Part shown: positions 38,000-51,800 of the stretch, one piece after another
How the letters are laid out: each line of letters begins with the position of its first letter
How positions within the stretch are numbered: position 1 is the stretch's first letter
Origin: Sipunculus nudus
Lineage: Eukaryota > Annelida > Sipuncula > Golfingiida > Sipunculidae
Direction: 5' to 3'
Assembly (NCBI GenBank): GCA_026874595.1
Contig: CM049307.1
Span: 36,188,862-36,252,861, forward strand
Length of the DNA: 64,000 bases
Made by a program: the position numbers and the translations under genes
Notes under the pieces: generated by a model
Seen by the model: the letters and a program-made list of their open reading frames with translations, nothing else
What the model was told of the DNA's origin: nothing
Databases searched by the model: none

Positions 38000-40840
38000 T
38001 TTTTTGTATTCCGGTCCTTGGATAGTATTGTCGAGAGGTGTCGTATAAAGTGGTTATGTCGCAAAAATAAACTTGCTAACATTAAAACGAAATACCGTAT
38101 TTAAGCATAATTTGCTCAATCGTTGCATTTAAAATAAAAATTGGTAACCAACAACTGTATAAAAACCAACATTGAATCTAAATTCTGTAAGGATGGACAA
38201 CAAAAGATGGAATTTTACACTGGTACGAAAAGTTTAGACTTCAATATCGGCAGTCTAAGCAAAAACTTAAAAGTGGAATTTCGTTTTTTTTTTAGTGCGG
38301 TATCATTGTTATATCACATGTCACACTAATTATGTGGACGATGTCTGAAGCATAAATAGATTGACTCATTCATACAGTAAATGATAAAAATGACGAGTAT
38401 GATTTTATCACATTTAAGAGCAGATTATTTGATATCGGTGTGCTTCTTATAGTCAGATGTAACAAATCAAATTTTCTTTGTAAGGTTAAACGATGTACTG
38501 TATATGGCATAATGTTTGGTAAATGAACTAGAATTTAATGCTTAATGGGGGGGGGGGGGGGACATTAACCACACATTTGATATCAAATGGTCAGTCATTA
38601 TTCGACAATTAATTAATTGTCCCTTGAGCTTATGTATTTGCATTTATCGACGTCTGACATCTCTACGTGCTGAGATCTGACAATGTTTGAAAACAACAGT
38701 AAAACTACACCTAACGTCCACCTCGGTTTAGCAACAACCCGAAAATAACGACCACTTTTTCACGGTCCCAGTTCTTTTGTCCTTCTTTATATTAGCCCTC
38801 GCTGAGACGTCAATATCGGTTGTAATTTCGAGGTTTTAATGCATACACTCAATTCACCTCAGGCTTCCCCTCTCATCCTCCACTTGCCTTCATGTACAAA
38901 CCACACTCAGCAAGCTGCTTCTGTCTGAGAATATTGTATGCATGCACCATCAAATTATAGCAACCTGACGATAACAAAATAGCCTTATCCCGTGGGTAAT
39001 ACAGCTGTTTTCCATTTATCAATCTGTGTGTGCATATTTCTTTTAACAATTTATTTCAAACGCTGTAAGGTAAACACATTTACAAAAAAAAAGATTTGTC
39101 ATAATTCATATTTCCATGGGAGAGTCACTTCAAAGAAGAAATAATAAATACAAAAATCACTACCAAAAGAAATAAACAGTATAGAAGAACAAAGCCTCAA
39201 ATAGAAATGACAAACAAACAATCTGTTAAATAGTCCTCCGTCTTTTTCTGATGGAGACTATTGTTCCTTTTGCTCATCAATGAAAAATCGTCTTCTCCTT
39301 TACGCAATTTGCAAATTGTCACCATTTATCCTGGCACTGTTTTACTGGCTCATTTTCCCATCCAGGAATCAGGCACACACGACTCGAGCCCCCTATTTAA
39401 CAAACAGAACAATTAACTCTGGATATTAATGAGAGGAAGAGAGGTGTTTAATTGTTTTGCCTCGTTCCTGGGGCGCTTGGGATGTGCTGAAGACTTGCGA
39501 TGGCTTCTAAACAGAGACAATATTGGCAAAGCTGGAAAAACTAACTCTCTTTGTCTTCCTGGCAAACAGTGAACGGACGTGAATGGAGCTCCCACATGTA
39601 TTCTTGTCTGTGTAGGAACACCTGCCCGGCCAATTTATGCGCTATCTGCCACAAATTATTGAGGTTGTAATCCCCCGGTGCGCGGCAGCCACTAGGTAGC
39701 GGTTTGCATAAATTAGTATAAATTATCGTCCGGTGGTTGGCGTTCTCTCATTGTGGACAAGTAGCCGGTGTCATGGTATAAATGCGTCTCCCGCAGAACT
39801 CACGCCGTGGAAATGTTGCACCCCCGGGCAAAATGATCGGGCACTTTTGTTAATGTTCAGTCACTCGAAATATACAACCCCATTATGGTATAAAGATAAT
39901 TGTTCAGTAGTTCATTTCACATGGGTAATCTGAACTCTTTAAAACTTTTGCGAGAAACTGTTATAAATTTGGTAAGATTTATTTCGGCTTGAGTACTTTT
40001 GAAAGTATGTATCATCTCCATAAATCGGGCAAAGTTTAAAACCCTGGCGTTTATGAGGAGATAAATGTGAAAGAAAGTGGTGATATCGTGAGAAATATGC
40101 CAGGTTTTGGTCAATATTTTGGTGTATTAAGAGCTATATACACAGAGACGCGGCACGATATGCATTACGAAGTGCTTTTTCGAATGGTCAGTAAATGTTT
40201 TTTATTTAAACGCGATATAAAAATCTTATCTTAAAAAAAAGTTTATGAAATTATCTTATGAAAAGTTTCCTGGAATCTAGAGTTTATTACCAGATTAAAT
40301 TGCTGTTGAACAACGCCTCTTAATTATAGTAATGAGTGATGTAAATTATCGCATGGATCTTTCGAACAAATTTAAAAACAGTTAATGTCAGGGTTATCAC
40401 CAGAAGACCACACGTCTCAAATTCTAAAGAGCCTAAAGAGGGTTGACGTGGGAAAACAAAAAATTTTGTTTTCTGACCTATTAAGTTTAATGGAGCTGTA
40501 TAATTGTTGGAAAATCAGCGGTGTTGCGCAAACTCCGGCAAAACCGGGCGATAATAGGGATTCAGCTGTATGGAGTATGGGCACTTTGTGCTAAGTTCAA
40601 GGTAAAAGATGAACATCGGTCGCAAATCTGTTACCTGAGAATATTACTTTGACTAAATGTAATTTCTTTTTAATCAGCAATATGCTTGATATCTAACACA
40701 AACATGGATCGGATAGAAAAATAAAGAAAAACTAATCTAATGTCTAACCAACAAAAAAAATTACCCTATTTATTGATTTAGGAATAAACTCATCAATTCC
40801 TATATAAGCCTAACCCCGTAGGGTCACGCCTATCTGTGGT
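38000..40840. other. Intergenic, no gene recognised
   Basis: Unique-looking. The segment 39200-39720 has balanced composition and A/T-core motifs such as CAATTTGCAAATTG (~39306-39319), reminiscent of conserved noncoding DNA. Confidence 0.4.
38547..38561. repeat. Poly-G tract (15 G)
   Basis: Uninterrupted G run. Confidence 0.95.
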
Positions 40841-40844
40841 AATT

Positions 40845-40847
<3 letters not shown>

Positions 40848-40890
<43 letters not shown>
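40848..40890. repeat. (TA)n microsatellite
   Basis: Perfect TA run, with GGGTCACGCC 20-30 bp before it. Confidence 0.97.
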
Positions 40891-40893
<3 letters not shown>

Positions 40894-41143
40894 TCATGAG
40901 AATAACCGTTTTCGGATCGAATCATAAACACTTTTTGAAGAATCGAATTCAGTTAATTTTGAATCTTTGAATTGAACTATATCTTAGAATTCAAAGCCGT
41001 ATACATTAATTGCACAACAAAACTCGGCTTTCATTTTAACTGACATTACAGTGAAACCTTCACATTTTTTAAATAAACTCCACTCATCTTATACATTACA
41101 TGACAGCCACGCATGTATTCCTTGTATAGGAAGTCGTGAAGTC

Positions 41144-41215
<72 letters not shown>
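41144..41215. repeat. (TA)n microsatellite
   Basis: TA run with one AAA interruption near its left end. Confidence 0.97.
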
Positions 41216-41221
<6 letters not shown>

Positions 41222-42537
41222 CTGAAACTATTGACAAAAAGAATATCGAGCCTGTCATTTACGGGCCTATATTATTTTACCATGTTTTTATCAGGGCATA
41301 ACGATGAATGGATGTATATATCTTCACAATAAACCTAAATATATTTATATCCTGATATCAGAACTTATAAAAAAATAATACAGTGATTACGTCATTATTT
41401 TGACTCAAAATAATGGTGTACCCATGATTTCGACATGTGGCTTGTGACATCCAGGTTTTAGTGTGCACAAAAATAGCAGCCCCATGAGCGGATTCGAGAA
41501 ATAACATTATTAGGGTTCGATAAGGGCGCGGGGATGCGACATGCAAGTACACCGAGGAGAGTGTCCAGGTGAGAATCTATCTGCGAATAGAGGTTAAGGG
41601 ACATGTATCGGCAAAGTGAAGATCAGAGTAATTGTTTTTTCCACCACGACCATATCCTCAAATTATAGTAGGATGTTATGTATATAGTATTATACCAATA
41701 CAGAGTTATCGACTTTGTCCGATCACCAAAGAACCACACCCATATACATGTACAATAATTATACGGGCGTATGCCTAGAGTTTTCAACTTGCTATGTTAA
41801 AAGAAATGATATTTCAAGGAGCTGCCTATTCGGGCAACACTGACTCACAGAGGAGATGATATAAAGAATACAAGCATGTATGTACCACGACTCGCTGAAG
41901 CGTATCAGTGGACGAGAGGCCTGCTGGGAAGGTTGATTCATCTAATGACCCCGCGACCTCTCTCAATATGGCCGTCGTGCTCTCCGAGTTCATTCTCTTG
42001 TCCTGCCTATATTCTACTATATGAACCGAGCCAACACACAACAAACACCTATTATAAGTTAACCCCTTGACGTTTTCTGCCTGGACAGCCACTTTCAGTG
42101 CCTTATGAATGCTATCCACGCGGGATACGCTTGAAGACTATTATGTTCTTGCGCCATTTTTTCGAACGAAGACTACGCTAGGCTTCTCAAATTCTCAAAG
42201 TTGCTATGTTAACTGAATCGTTTACTACCTTATCCAGGCCCTCCCTAACAAGGGAATCTTTGCTCTTCCAAGAAGAGCCTTCTTAAGGACTCTTACAGTT
42301 TTAAAAGTGACAAATATGTTAATTCTCCAACATCTAAAGGTCGCTTCTTACCTTATCCATCTTCCCTGAACTGCAGCGTAATACCAAGTACTTGCAACAT
42401 ATTTACGGTCCACGAATATGTTCCTTTTCATCTTTTCTTTATGAACCAAAACTGTTTTTTGTTCAGGAACTAGAACATATCAATCCTGCATGCATATGCA
42501 CCGTTCAAGAAAAATGTAACTCAGGGCATTTGTTACA

Positions 42538-42553
42538 CCACCAGGAGGCGCTG
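42538..42553 (+). promoter_or_regulatory. CTCF-like motif
   Basis: CCACCAGGAGGCGCTG closely follows the conserved bilaterian CTCF core (CCASYAGRKGGCRS). Binding is inference. Confidence 0.4.
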
Positions 42554-44162
42554 AAATGAGTTAAAAGGCTGACAACAATGGCGAGACCGCAAGAAGTACC
42601 TACCCATGCACACTCAGACTGTTTATTTTAATATCATGGATTGATTTCACGCTGAATTTGTAATTATTTATAAATATTTGTTTAGATCAATGAAATTCAA
42701 CCACATTAAAAATACACTATTCATTAATATTTAAAGATACATGTATGTGTGTATGTATGTGAACAATGCGTTTTGGTTTCGGAACCGAACATGTTCCTAA
42801 TGGCATCATTTTTGCGACCAGGAAGAGGAAATTGTTCGAAGAACACATCACGTGGTTTATACATAAACGTCGACGTCAGAGGGCCAGGACAGGGACGGGA
42901 AGTAACAGAAAAGTTTCAAAGTTGTAAAGAGTTTCAAGTGTGTAAATTTTTAACTAAATAAATCAAGATGCGGACGTTTATATTGAACTTACAAAATAGA
43001 CCTTGTAAAAAAATAAAAATACGTTATACCTTATAAAATGTAAATTGTCAAACAAAACAGCTATGTACTATCGTAAATGCAGCGTATGCTTATACGTGGA
43101 ATTAGAGTCACGACCCAAACTTAGCTTTTTCCCTTTATCATAACGAAACACAAGCCAACTTGTGGCCTGAAACCATTCAAACGTCTTGGCGACGCGAAAA
43201 TACAAGCACTTTCTTACATGATATAGTGAAAACTAAATGAAACTGCACCCGACCTGAAGCCGAGCGCAAAGAGAGTGCAATAAAACGGGAAGCACGGGGC
43301 CAGGGCAGTCAGCACGGCCAACGGGTTCAGTCAATTTGTATCGACACATAATACAAAAGCTTGACACGGTGTAGAGCTCAACAAAACGATTCCTGCTGGA
43401 GGCGCTGGTACACACTGGCGCAGTGGTCTTTAGGGTGCAACAAAACCACTATTACTTCGACCTTCTGGGCTCCTGGGGGCGAGCAAGATGTACGACTGTA
43501 TCAAATACCAGCAGAAGAGGTAGCAGTCTTTTCAGACATCGCGCGCTCGTTGTTAAACAAACACGTTCTTGTGAAGTTTGTGGCTTTTTTCCCTCCCGCC
43601 CCATTCGCCCTGTTCTCCTGTGGTATTGCATTCGGTTAATTGAAAACAACACCACCATGATTGCTTCTTAATACTTCCCAGCCAAGCAAGTCCTTCTGTC
43701 CCGCAGCCTCTTGTCGCAGCAGCAACTGTATACTTTTTCTGTTCCTCTCAAACTACAAAAGCCGTGTCGTCTTCGCCTGGCCCGTTGCCCCAGCAATGAG
43801 GGACAGATGCCGCGTTGCCTGGTGAGAGGAATTCACCTGTTGCGAGGCCGTGGCTTCTAGCCTTAATCTTTGATCCAAACCAGACTTGATTTTCTTTTAC
43901 AAGGTGCGGTGCTATCAATAGAAATGAGCAGCGTCATATCTCTTTCTTCAGTTTAGATTTTTATTACTCCTGAGAGGATAAAGCAATTATGAGGGAAAGG
44001 TGAACACAGCAGATATTAAACCCACATGTATCACTCTGGCAGAGACAAGCGGATGACTCAATGATTGCGTGCTGCGCCCAGAGTTTGTTTACATACGCAA
44101 GGATGTCATTTTATGATACATCAGGCTCTGTATAACCCCCAAACTAATGGTGCTTTTTAAGC

Positions 44163-44165
<3 letters not shown>

Positions 44166-44221
<56 letters not shown>
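44166..44221. repeat. (GA)n microsatellite
   Basis: GA run with one AAA interruption near 44202-44204. Confidence 0.97.
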
Positions 44222-46316
44222 CTCTTTTGATCACAATGGCTTCAGCACCTTTTACACACACGATTGCGGTTGTTCTGGCTCCACGTTGTTATTTTTTGTC
44301 AAATTTACGGGAAACTAATTCTGCATGCTTAAATATTTTGTGCAAATTTGAATTAACATTCTTCATGGAAAGAAAAGCGTTTGAAATTACATGCCTCATA
44401 AATAAAGATGTTAACTCGGAGTGCTGACACTTTGCTCAAGGCAGTGAACGCGGCATCCTCAGAAATAACCAGATCTTCTACAAGAAAGGCGAACAAGAAG
44501 ATTATCTTGATGTTCCCGGGGGAAAACCGTGATTGGTATGAAGTCATCCACTGTAAAATTACCTACATTGCTGTAAAACTCCATATCGTCTGTGTACACG
44601 GGATGAAAGGCAGTAAACGGGGTAAACGGTTAAAAATATCCCATAAATTGATATAATTCTGCCGCGCTATCACCTAGATCAAATTTAATCATGTCATGTT
44701 CGGTGCCTCGCGTAATGCAGTACAATAGGATTGGTTGGATCGCATCGGATCCCATCAAAAAAGCACATGCATTGTTAACACGATGTCCCGATCACACATA
44801 CAACATGGCTGCGTCGTCAGGTACTCAGTCGAAAGGGAATTAATTCTTGATGGGCTCCGCCATCATTCGTTGTTAGATGCTTTGCCAAAATTGTCCATAA
44901 AACTGTAATTGTCATGTTTAGATTGTGTCTGCCCCCGACCAGACGTGAAGTACTATTGTTACGAGGTTTGTGTAAAACCTTCTCTGTTTCCGGCCTGATA
45001 CACGGCTCGGGGCCTCTTCCTCTCCAGTGACGTCAATCCGTCATCTCACTTAACCAAAAAGTAGCCGGTAATGATTGCAACATTTAAAACCAAAACTAGG
45101 GCTCCTATTTTAAGAAGGTTTATGTGGTTTTGTCATGCAGGTGGCGGTACATTTTCATGATAGAGAGCTTTTTTAACCTGCAAATATCATACTTTATTAC
45201 CTGCTTGACATGACACTGAATCTCTATGGTGATGGTGGTACTGGATAAATTACAGGTGAACACACACACAAACATATATACATATATATATATTATATTT
45301 TATGTTATATCGTAAGCGTGGATCTGTCTGAATGATGCATGCAATATCAACATATATATAAATATACCTCAAAAACTTGAACAACAAAAACAACAACAAT
45401 AGTAATAATAATAATAATAATAATAAATAGATACATGTAATTATATATACAGATGCATATATTAATACGTAATTCGTATATTAATATATGGAGGGTGAGA
45501 ATTCGTATAAATGAATATTCGAATTAACAGACTAGATCAAACTTTTAAAATATCATATGAAAATAATTCCTCGTCCTCAACACGGGTAGGTACAATTTCG
45601 GTTAATCCATGCATTTTTTTTTTATTGTTGGAGCTATACCATAAATCCATACATATACAGTTGCGAGTATATCTTTATATATTTATTATAGCTATATATA
45701 TTTACAAATAAATAATATATAAAAATGTAGATTTTGTAGAATAAGAGTACCAATACTTTAAATTAAGGGATTAGATGAACGCATTGTTTAGGTGCACAAA
45801 TATATTTGTATATGGGTAGTTAGCGGGTATTGGGAGTGTAATTACCAGACTTCTATCAGAGCCAGTCTCTCTAATGAGCATTGACATCAGGTGACAATGA
45901 CTACAATCCGACCCCGTCTCGCTAATAAGCACACTGGTATCCTCACCATATCACATACCGGCTTGTTTACTGTCGCTACGCAGTGTACGCTTACTGCTAA
46001 TCTCCTGTTACCATGGAGACCGTTTTCTGTACGTTCATGGCCTTACCGTACGGCCACAGCGCCTTATTATTAAACCAGCATTTGTTAATCGTTATATGTT
46101 TTGAATGAAGAAACCGCCAGGGGGTTCTTGCAATGCGTCCGTAGGTTCTATCCCGCTCATCTGAGCTACGATTACTAACATACCTGTGTTAAACGTGTAT
46201 CAAAAGTGTGTCATAACTGACACAATGTAGACCTTTGAGGAGGCTACAAGTATAAGCCACATTTAGATTATATATATTATTATGACTATTATTGGTAAAC
46301 ACTTTAATGGGTTTCC

Positions 46317-46318
<2 letters not shown>

Positions 46319-46384
<66 letters not shown>
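46319..46384. repeat. (TA)n microsatellite
   Basis: Perfect TA run of about 33 repeats. Confidence 0.98.
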
Positions 46385-46387
<3 letters not shown>

Positions 46388-47249
46388 CATGCGTGAAATT
46401 TGACGAGTGGATGAGAAACACCCCATCTTTGGGATATAAAGATTAACGGTTATTATAGGTGAGTCTAAATTGCACCAAAATGCAAGGAGCTTTCATTAGA
46501 ACATTCTGGCGTCACATTACATTACGTCACATTAAATTACCATTCTTATAAAAAAAATATTGCAAATATCAGTTGTTATCTGACAATCTGCTAATTAAAT
46601 CAGAGACCGTAAGATATAATAATGTGTATAAATATCTTTTTCTCAGGAGTAAGCAACTCAAAAGTTTTCTTTTAAATCTCCTTTCCGGATAATCATGACG
46701 TCACCATATTACAAATAACCCCAGGATAGTATAAATCGTGTCCAGCTGCATCTATAATCATTCGATTGTCATGAACTGTAACACAAGAACATAAATTAAC
46801 ATTTAAATTTTCACTAAAAAAAATTTCTTTAATTGGCTAGCTGTAAATCTAGTTTACGATTGAGGTAACGAGCATATCAAGGTTATATCTATATAATTAA
46901 TACGGAGTTGATTTTTTTCTAGATCACGGTTTACCTGCTTCCGTTTTGATTTGACTCTCCAAATTCGGCAGACGAATCGGTGGTGTGCTCTTTTAGGACA
47001 TTTTTTATTTTGCGGGATTATGCCCTATTAAACTGAATAATTAATAATTTTAATATTTCCCCATTAGGTGCCCCTATTTCTTTTGACCCACAACTTAATT
47101 ATCATTTTGGTTGGGTGGGGTCGGGGTGAGGGGTTCACATATATTTTTTAAGATCCGTTGTCTGTTGGGACGTTAAAACATGAAAAAATATCACCAGTCT
47201 ATCTTTAAATTGATAACAAACTAGAATCTGTAGTCAGGGCGTACAGACC

Positions 47250-47535
47250 TCCATCAGAATCTCCTTTGATATATCAGTCATGTGTTCACGTACATGTATG
47301 CGTTTCATGTGGGAACACTGTCGTGCTTCAGTAACACGAGTTCACCTTGCGAGTGGCGGAACAAATAAATACGAATGGGTGGCTTCCACATGGGGACAAA
47401 GGAATGGTCCTTTGCCATAATGGTTTATAAGAAAATATATATTGTGGTGATTCTTATTACCTCCAAAATGAAAGGCACTATTGATATGTCTTTACCTTAA
47501 CCCACTACAAATGTTCAGCAAAACATTTTCGCCTG
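47250..47535 (+). repeat. Local direct duplication, copy 1
   Basis: Matches 47936-48222 in order: AGAATCTCCTTTGATATATCAGTC, GTTCACCTTGCGAGTGGCGG, ACGAATGGGTGGCTTC, GGGGACAAAGGAAT, ATTGTGGTGATTC and ACTACAAATGTTCAGCAAAA. Point changes and small indels separate the copies, so the duplication is not recent. No frame is conserved between them. Confidence 0.8.
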
Positions 47536-47861
47536 TCACGCTTTTTTCAGGAGGAGACCTGCATGTTATCCCCACTGAACCCCATTTCCATTACATGGCC
47601 TGCTTAGAAATTTTACTCTGTCAAAAGGAAGTAAAGATTTTAAATTCAAGCGTGGAACGCATGTCCACATGAATCTTCTAATAGGGAGCATTTATTCGTT
47701 GAGTGGACACAAAGAGCTGAGACCCTTAACACGATCACCGTTTTATAGGCTTACAGGTATGCTGATTTTTATATATCCAGAAGTATCTTTCCAGGATAAC
47801 CATGGTTTTAATAGTTCGGCCGATTTATGGGTTGTTTGAAAAGGTTTTTTTCAAAAGGAAG

Positions 47862-47875
47862 CCCCCCCCCCCCCC
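47862..47875. repeat. Poly-C tract (14 C)
   Basis: Uninterrupted C run between the two copies of the local duplication. Confidence 0.95.
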
Positions 47876-47935
47876 GGGAGGGGGATTGCACACACAGCTA
47901 AGGGTCCTCAATCTCTTGGAGACTTTGAAACCCCT

Positions 47936-48222
47936 GCCAGAATCTACTTATCAGTCGTTCGTTCATACGTGCACGTTTCATGTAAAACACTGTCATGGTT
48001 CAGAAACACGGGTTCACCAGGCGAGTGGCAGAACAACTGCATACGAATGGGCGGCTTCTACTCGGGGACAAAGGAATAGCCACTTATATTTATTCCTTTG
48101 TGGAATTGTAATTATGGCACTTAAGAAATAAATATATTATGGTGATTCCGATTACCTCAAAAAATGTAATGGATTACGGATGCAGTTTTACTCTACCCCT
48201 CTACAAATTTTCAGCAAAATCT
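47936..48222 (+). repeat. Local direct duplication, copy 2
   Basis: Second copy of 47250-47535, about 686 bp downstream and in the same orientation. The spacer holds a 14-base C run (47862-47875). Confidence 0.8.
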
Positions 48223-48229
48223 GTATATT

Positions 48230-49506
48230 ACATTTTGCGTTAATTTGCTGAAAGACAATGCAACGAACCAAGGCTGAAGTGGTTTCTTTGCGAAATGCCT
48301 TCATCAAAATTTATCAACCTGCTGTCTTTTTATTTGTAGAGTTGTCAACTTTGTTGCACCTGCTTATTCCATGACAATTTACAGTACTAAAACCAAAAAT
48401 GTAATATACTGTTGGACTATATTTTGCTCTGCCTATCTTTTTCACATTGGCAGCTGTACAAGAGACTTCAACGACATATGCATGTGAATACAAATAACGC
48501 ATGTGTCTGTAAACATGCCTTAGACTATACCCTCAATTGACTACACTGAATAAACATCGTGTTTTACGATGTCGCCTGAGCTTCAACAAATAAAAAGCAT
48601 CTTTTATATAATTTCACGGTAGAATGCTTCTTTATACAATCGTTGTATCTACGATATTTCCCAAGCAATGAGGCTGTCGGACCTATGTTGCTTATCGGAA
48701 AAAAATTTTTTATCTGGATTAGAATAATTTTTCTTTCTATGTTGATATTTTGGGGGAGGGTATTCCTGGAGAATTTTAGCAGAAGTAATCTTTATATCAT
48801 ATAAGTGAAACACATGACAAACGTTCCTGCAATAACCTTAGGATTATAATATGCGTCGTTTAGTTCCTATCAGCTTATTACACAAAAATATGTAACAGAT
48901 ACGTCGTGGATTTTCCACGTGAGCAGCTAGTATAGCCAGTTATTGCAGGCACATATGACATACAATGTTATACCTATATGCTGGGTTTAGTGTCTGCGCA
49001 TACATTTTATCTGAGGTGCAAATTTCCTTTTTAAGACTGAAATGCTGGAAAAAAATAAAACGTCGATATGGTACAAACGGAAACTATATATATATGAAAA
49101 CATAATAGTAGCTGTATGAATATGCATGGGACAGGGTTTATACACACGTTCAGAAGATCCAAATATCATTGAATTTGGAATATTCTTATAAAACTATTGA
49201 CACATTACTTCTGTGATCCCAAATGGCAAAAACTCGATGGATATAGGAGAAAACTAGAATTTTACGGGTGTATTAATGTTGGCAGGCAGGTTTATGAGTA
49301 TGCTATAATGTATCTATCAAGAAGTCCGGGTAATGATTCACCCCTGATCCGATGTATCACGTACAAAGGGGGTCATCTTATCGATTTTGGCTGGGCATCG
49401 GCCTATTCCGGTACAATATGTATTGATGATACGCTTATTTACTTCGTGTATACCATTTTCTGATTAAATACTTCTGTGTATAAATATTTTTCTTTAACAA
49501 ATACTA

Positions 49507-49559
<53 letters not shown>

Positions 49560-50870
49560 CATGTATATGTATATATGTGTGTACATATATACATGCATTA
49601 TATATAATACTTATGATATATAAACTATATACATTACATAAATATACATACATATATATTAATATATAATATATTAATTCTGTGGATAAAAATTTCAATA
49701 TCATTTTACTCTTTGCCCAAGCCTCTTCCAAGATATACGTTTTCATATTATTGGGAATTATAGGTCATATATTATATGTCATGAAATTATACAGTTGTTG
49801 TATGTTTCTTTGAATGTGAATCCCCTAAATCAAATTTCCCCTCGTAAACTAGTATTTGATTTTCCTTAAGAATTTCCACTAGTCTGACCTGTTGTCGAAC
49901 ATGTATTTCATGCAGATTATGCAGGTATAAACGTGGCGCCTATTCGGCCCTATGACATTAGAGAATCTATACGACCAGCGTACTCCCGTCAGAGTGCCTT
50001 TACATCTTGCGTCGAGGAAAGCAGTATGAGGATGAGGATGAACATATTTTACGCTGTCACTTGACATAAGCCAGTCCGTTCGTGAGTATACGTTTAAGTT
50101 TACTTTTTAACAATACCTAACATGTGCGGGAAAAAATCCTTTTTTTCTCAGCATATTGGTAAATCCTTCTGCATGTTTGTTGCTTTTTTGACCGCATGAA
50201 TCAAACATGGTTAACTGGACAACAGTCAACTTGAACGCGATACAGGAATTATATTAATTCCTTGCCTTAGAGACGGATTTTGTTTAATGTGTGAGTTTAC
50301 ATGTATTCTTTTGTGTTAATACGTCACTCGTAGCTTAATGTTAAAAATATCGGCTGTTTCCACGATCAGTGCAATAGGATGAATGCCTGTTGCACTTCAT
50401 TCCCTTGTATGGCTTGCATCACAACTTGAGTTAGGCTTATTAATGCAATATAAATACTGACTGATTCGTGTATTCACGGCCAATATAAATTGGCCTCGAA
50501 AATAGCCTTTCTTACATTTAAAAAAATCAGAGATAAAATACGGATTATCAGGTGAAAACATGTTCAATTAACTGAGATCATAAAATGAAAAAAAAAATTC
50601 AATAGCTATTTTATAGTAGAATATAAATAGTGAGCATCGATTTCAACAATAACGAGGACCGTCCGCTATACCAGTCTATCATCGCTCACACGTGCCGGCT
50701 TGCCCTGGAAGCACAGGCAAGTGTACATACTTTCCTGATCTGGTCGATCATACGACAATACGTGTAATCTTATTTAAGCCGTATAAGGCCATATAAGAAA
50801 TATAAATTAACTTATAAAGTAAAAAGTTCGATTTATAGTTTAAGCCTTATATCTATATTTTTTTGCAGTA
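48230..50870. other. Intergenic, no gene recognised
   Basis: Apart from the (TA)n at 49508, nothing stands out. The 88-codon plus frame at 49197-49463 has no recognised family. Confidence 0.5.
49508..49558. repeat. (TA)n microsatellite
   Basis: Perfect TA run, followed by about 120 bp of imperfect ACATATAT-rich sequence. Confidence 0.98.
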
Positions 50871-50879
50871 ATTGTGTTT

Positions 50880-51090
50880 CTTCGATACGACGATACAGCA
50901 CGTAAAGCGTATCGGTTACCGTATCGATGGGGCGCATCGAAATGAAATTTATATTGATACAGCTCTACTATCGAGACGTTAATGATGCCTAACCATACAA
51001 AAGAAATTCCGACATTTAAATAGCGACCTCCGGTATTTAAAAAAAGGCGGCCCAGCGCGTGCAAAGCGAAGCATCATTGGTCAGAAAACA
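50880..51090. mobile_element. hAT-like terminal remnant, copy 2
   Basis: ATACGACGATACAGCAC, GCGTATCGGTTACCGTATCGA, CCGACATTTAAATAG and CATCATTGGTCAGAAAA align in order with copy 1 at 32585-32748. It is about 45 bp longer, mainly in an AAAAAAGGCGGCCCAGCGCG insertion. Noncoding remnant. Confidence 0.45.
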
Positions 51091-51396
51091 GTTAATCGGC
51101 ATCTGATTGGCTAACTGTAGCATGATCGATCAAACCGATTCAGCTAAGGAATGTTTCATTATTCCCTAAGCCGGGAAGCAATCGCTTGGCGAAGAGCAAC
51201 GTCTTGAAATCTAAATTCTAAAATTGATTATATATGTGTCTGTTTTACATGTATCTGTTACATGTATCTGTTTGTTATGCGCGGAATATTACATAATTTT
51301 TTATTCTGATTCGTGTCAAGCGCAAACCCTGTGCGCTGCTATGGGAAACGCACTTGCTGAACCCTCACGGAGTGTAAAGACTGCGTGTTCGGTGTT

Positions 51397-51452
51397 TTCT
51401 AGAGGGTTCCAGAATGGAAGGTTCTGGGCTTCGGGTGGAAAAGCTATAAATA
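51397..51452 (+). promoter_or_regulatory. Heat-shock-element-like cluster with TATA box
   Basis: TTCCAGAATGGAAGGTTC (51407-51424) contains TTC-GAA and GAA-TTC modules spaced two bases apart, the geometry of HSF binding sites. TTCTAGA (51397-51403) adds a further module. TATAAATA follows at 51445-51452, about 20 bp downstream, then a G-rich start region. This is a convincing polymerase II promoter layout, either of a gene or of an LTR retroelement. Confidence 0.5.
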
Positions 51453-51800
51453 GGGGCTGTGTTTAGAGCAGGCAGAGAGAAAAATACCAGCGGACACGGA
51501 AGAGTGCGACTCTCTCGTTAGTGTTTTTGAACCTATTCCGATAATTGCAGAACTTACAGATATTCTACAGACTTTATACAGTCTTCAGTTTACCTTTGGG
51601 ATTATTACCAGAACTTCACTTTTTTATTACAACAGAGTTTTATCGAGATTATATCGGACTATTCTCTGAGAAGATTTACATGAACTGTTCATCTGGATTA
51701 TTTATGCTCAAAGACTCTTGTGAGACTGTGACAGTGCACATGGTGGTATCGGAAATTCAAAGCCTATAGGATCCGGACACTCTGGTGATGTACATTTTTA

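Larger units (their letters stand above)
41220..46310. other. Intergenic, no gene recognised
   Basis: Free of (TA)n arrays, with one (GA)n, one (TAA)n-like run near 45403-45426 and the CTCF-like site at 42538. Open frames near 43361-43671 and 44227-44656 overlap on both strands and are not recognisable. Confidence 0.5.
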
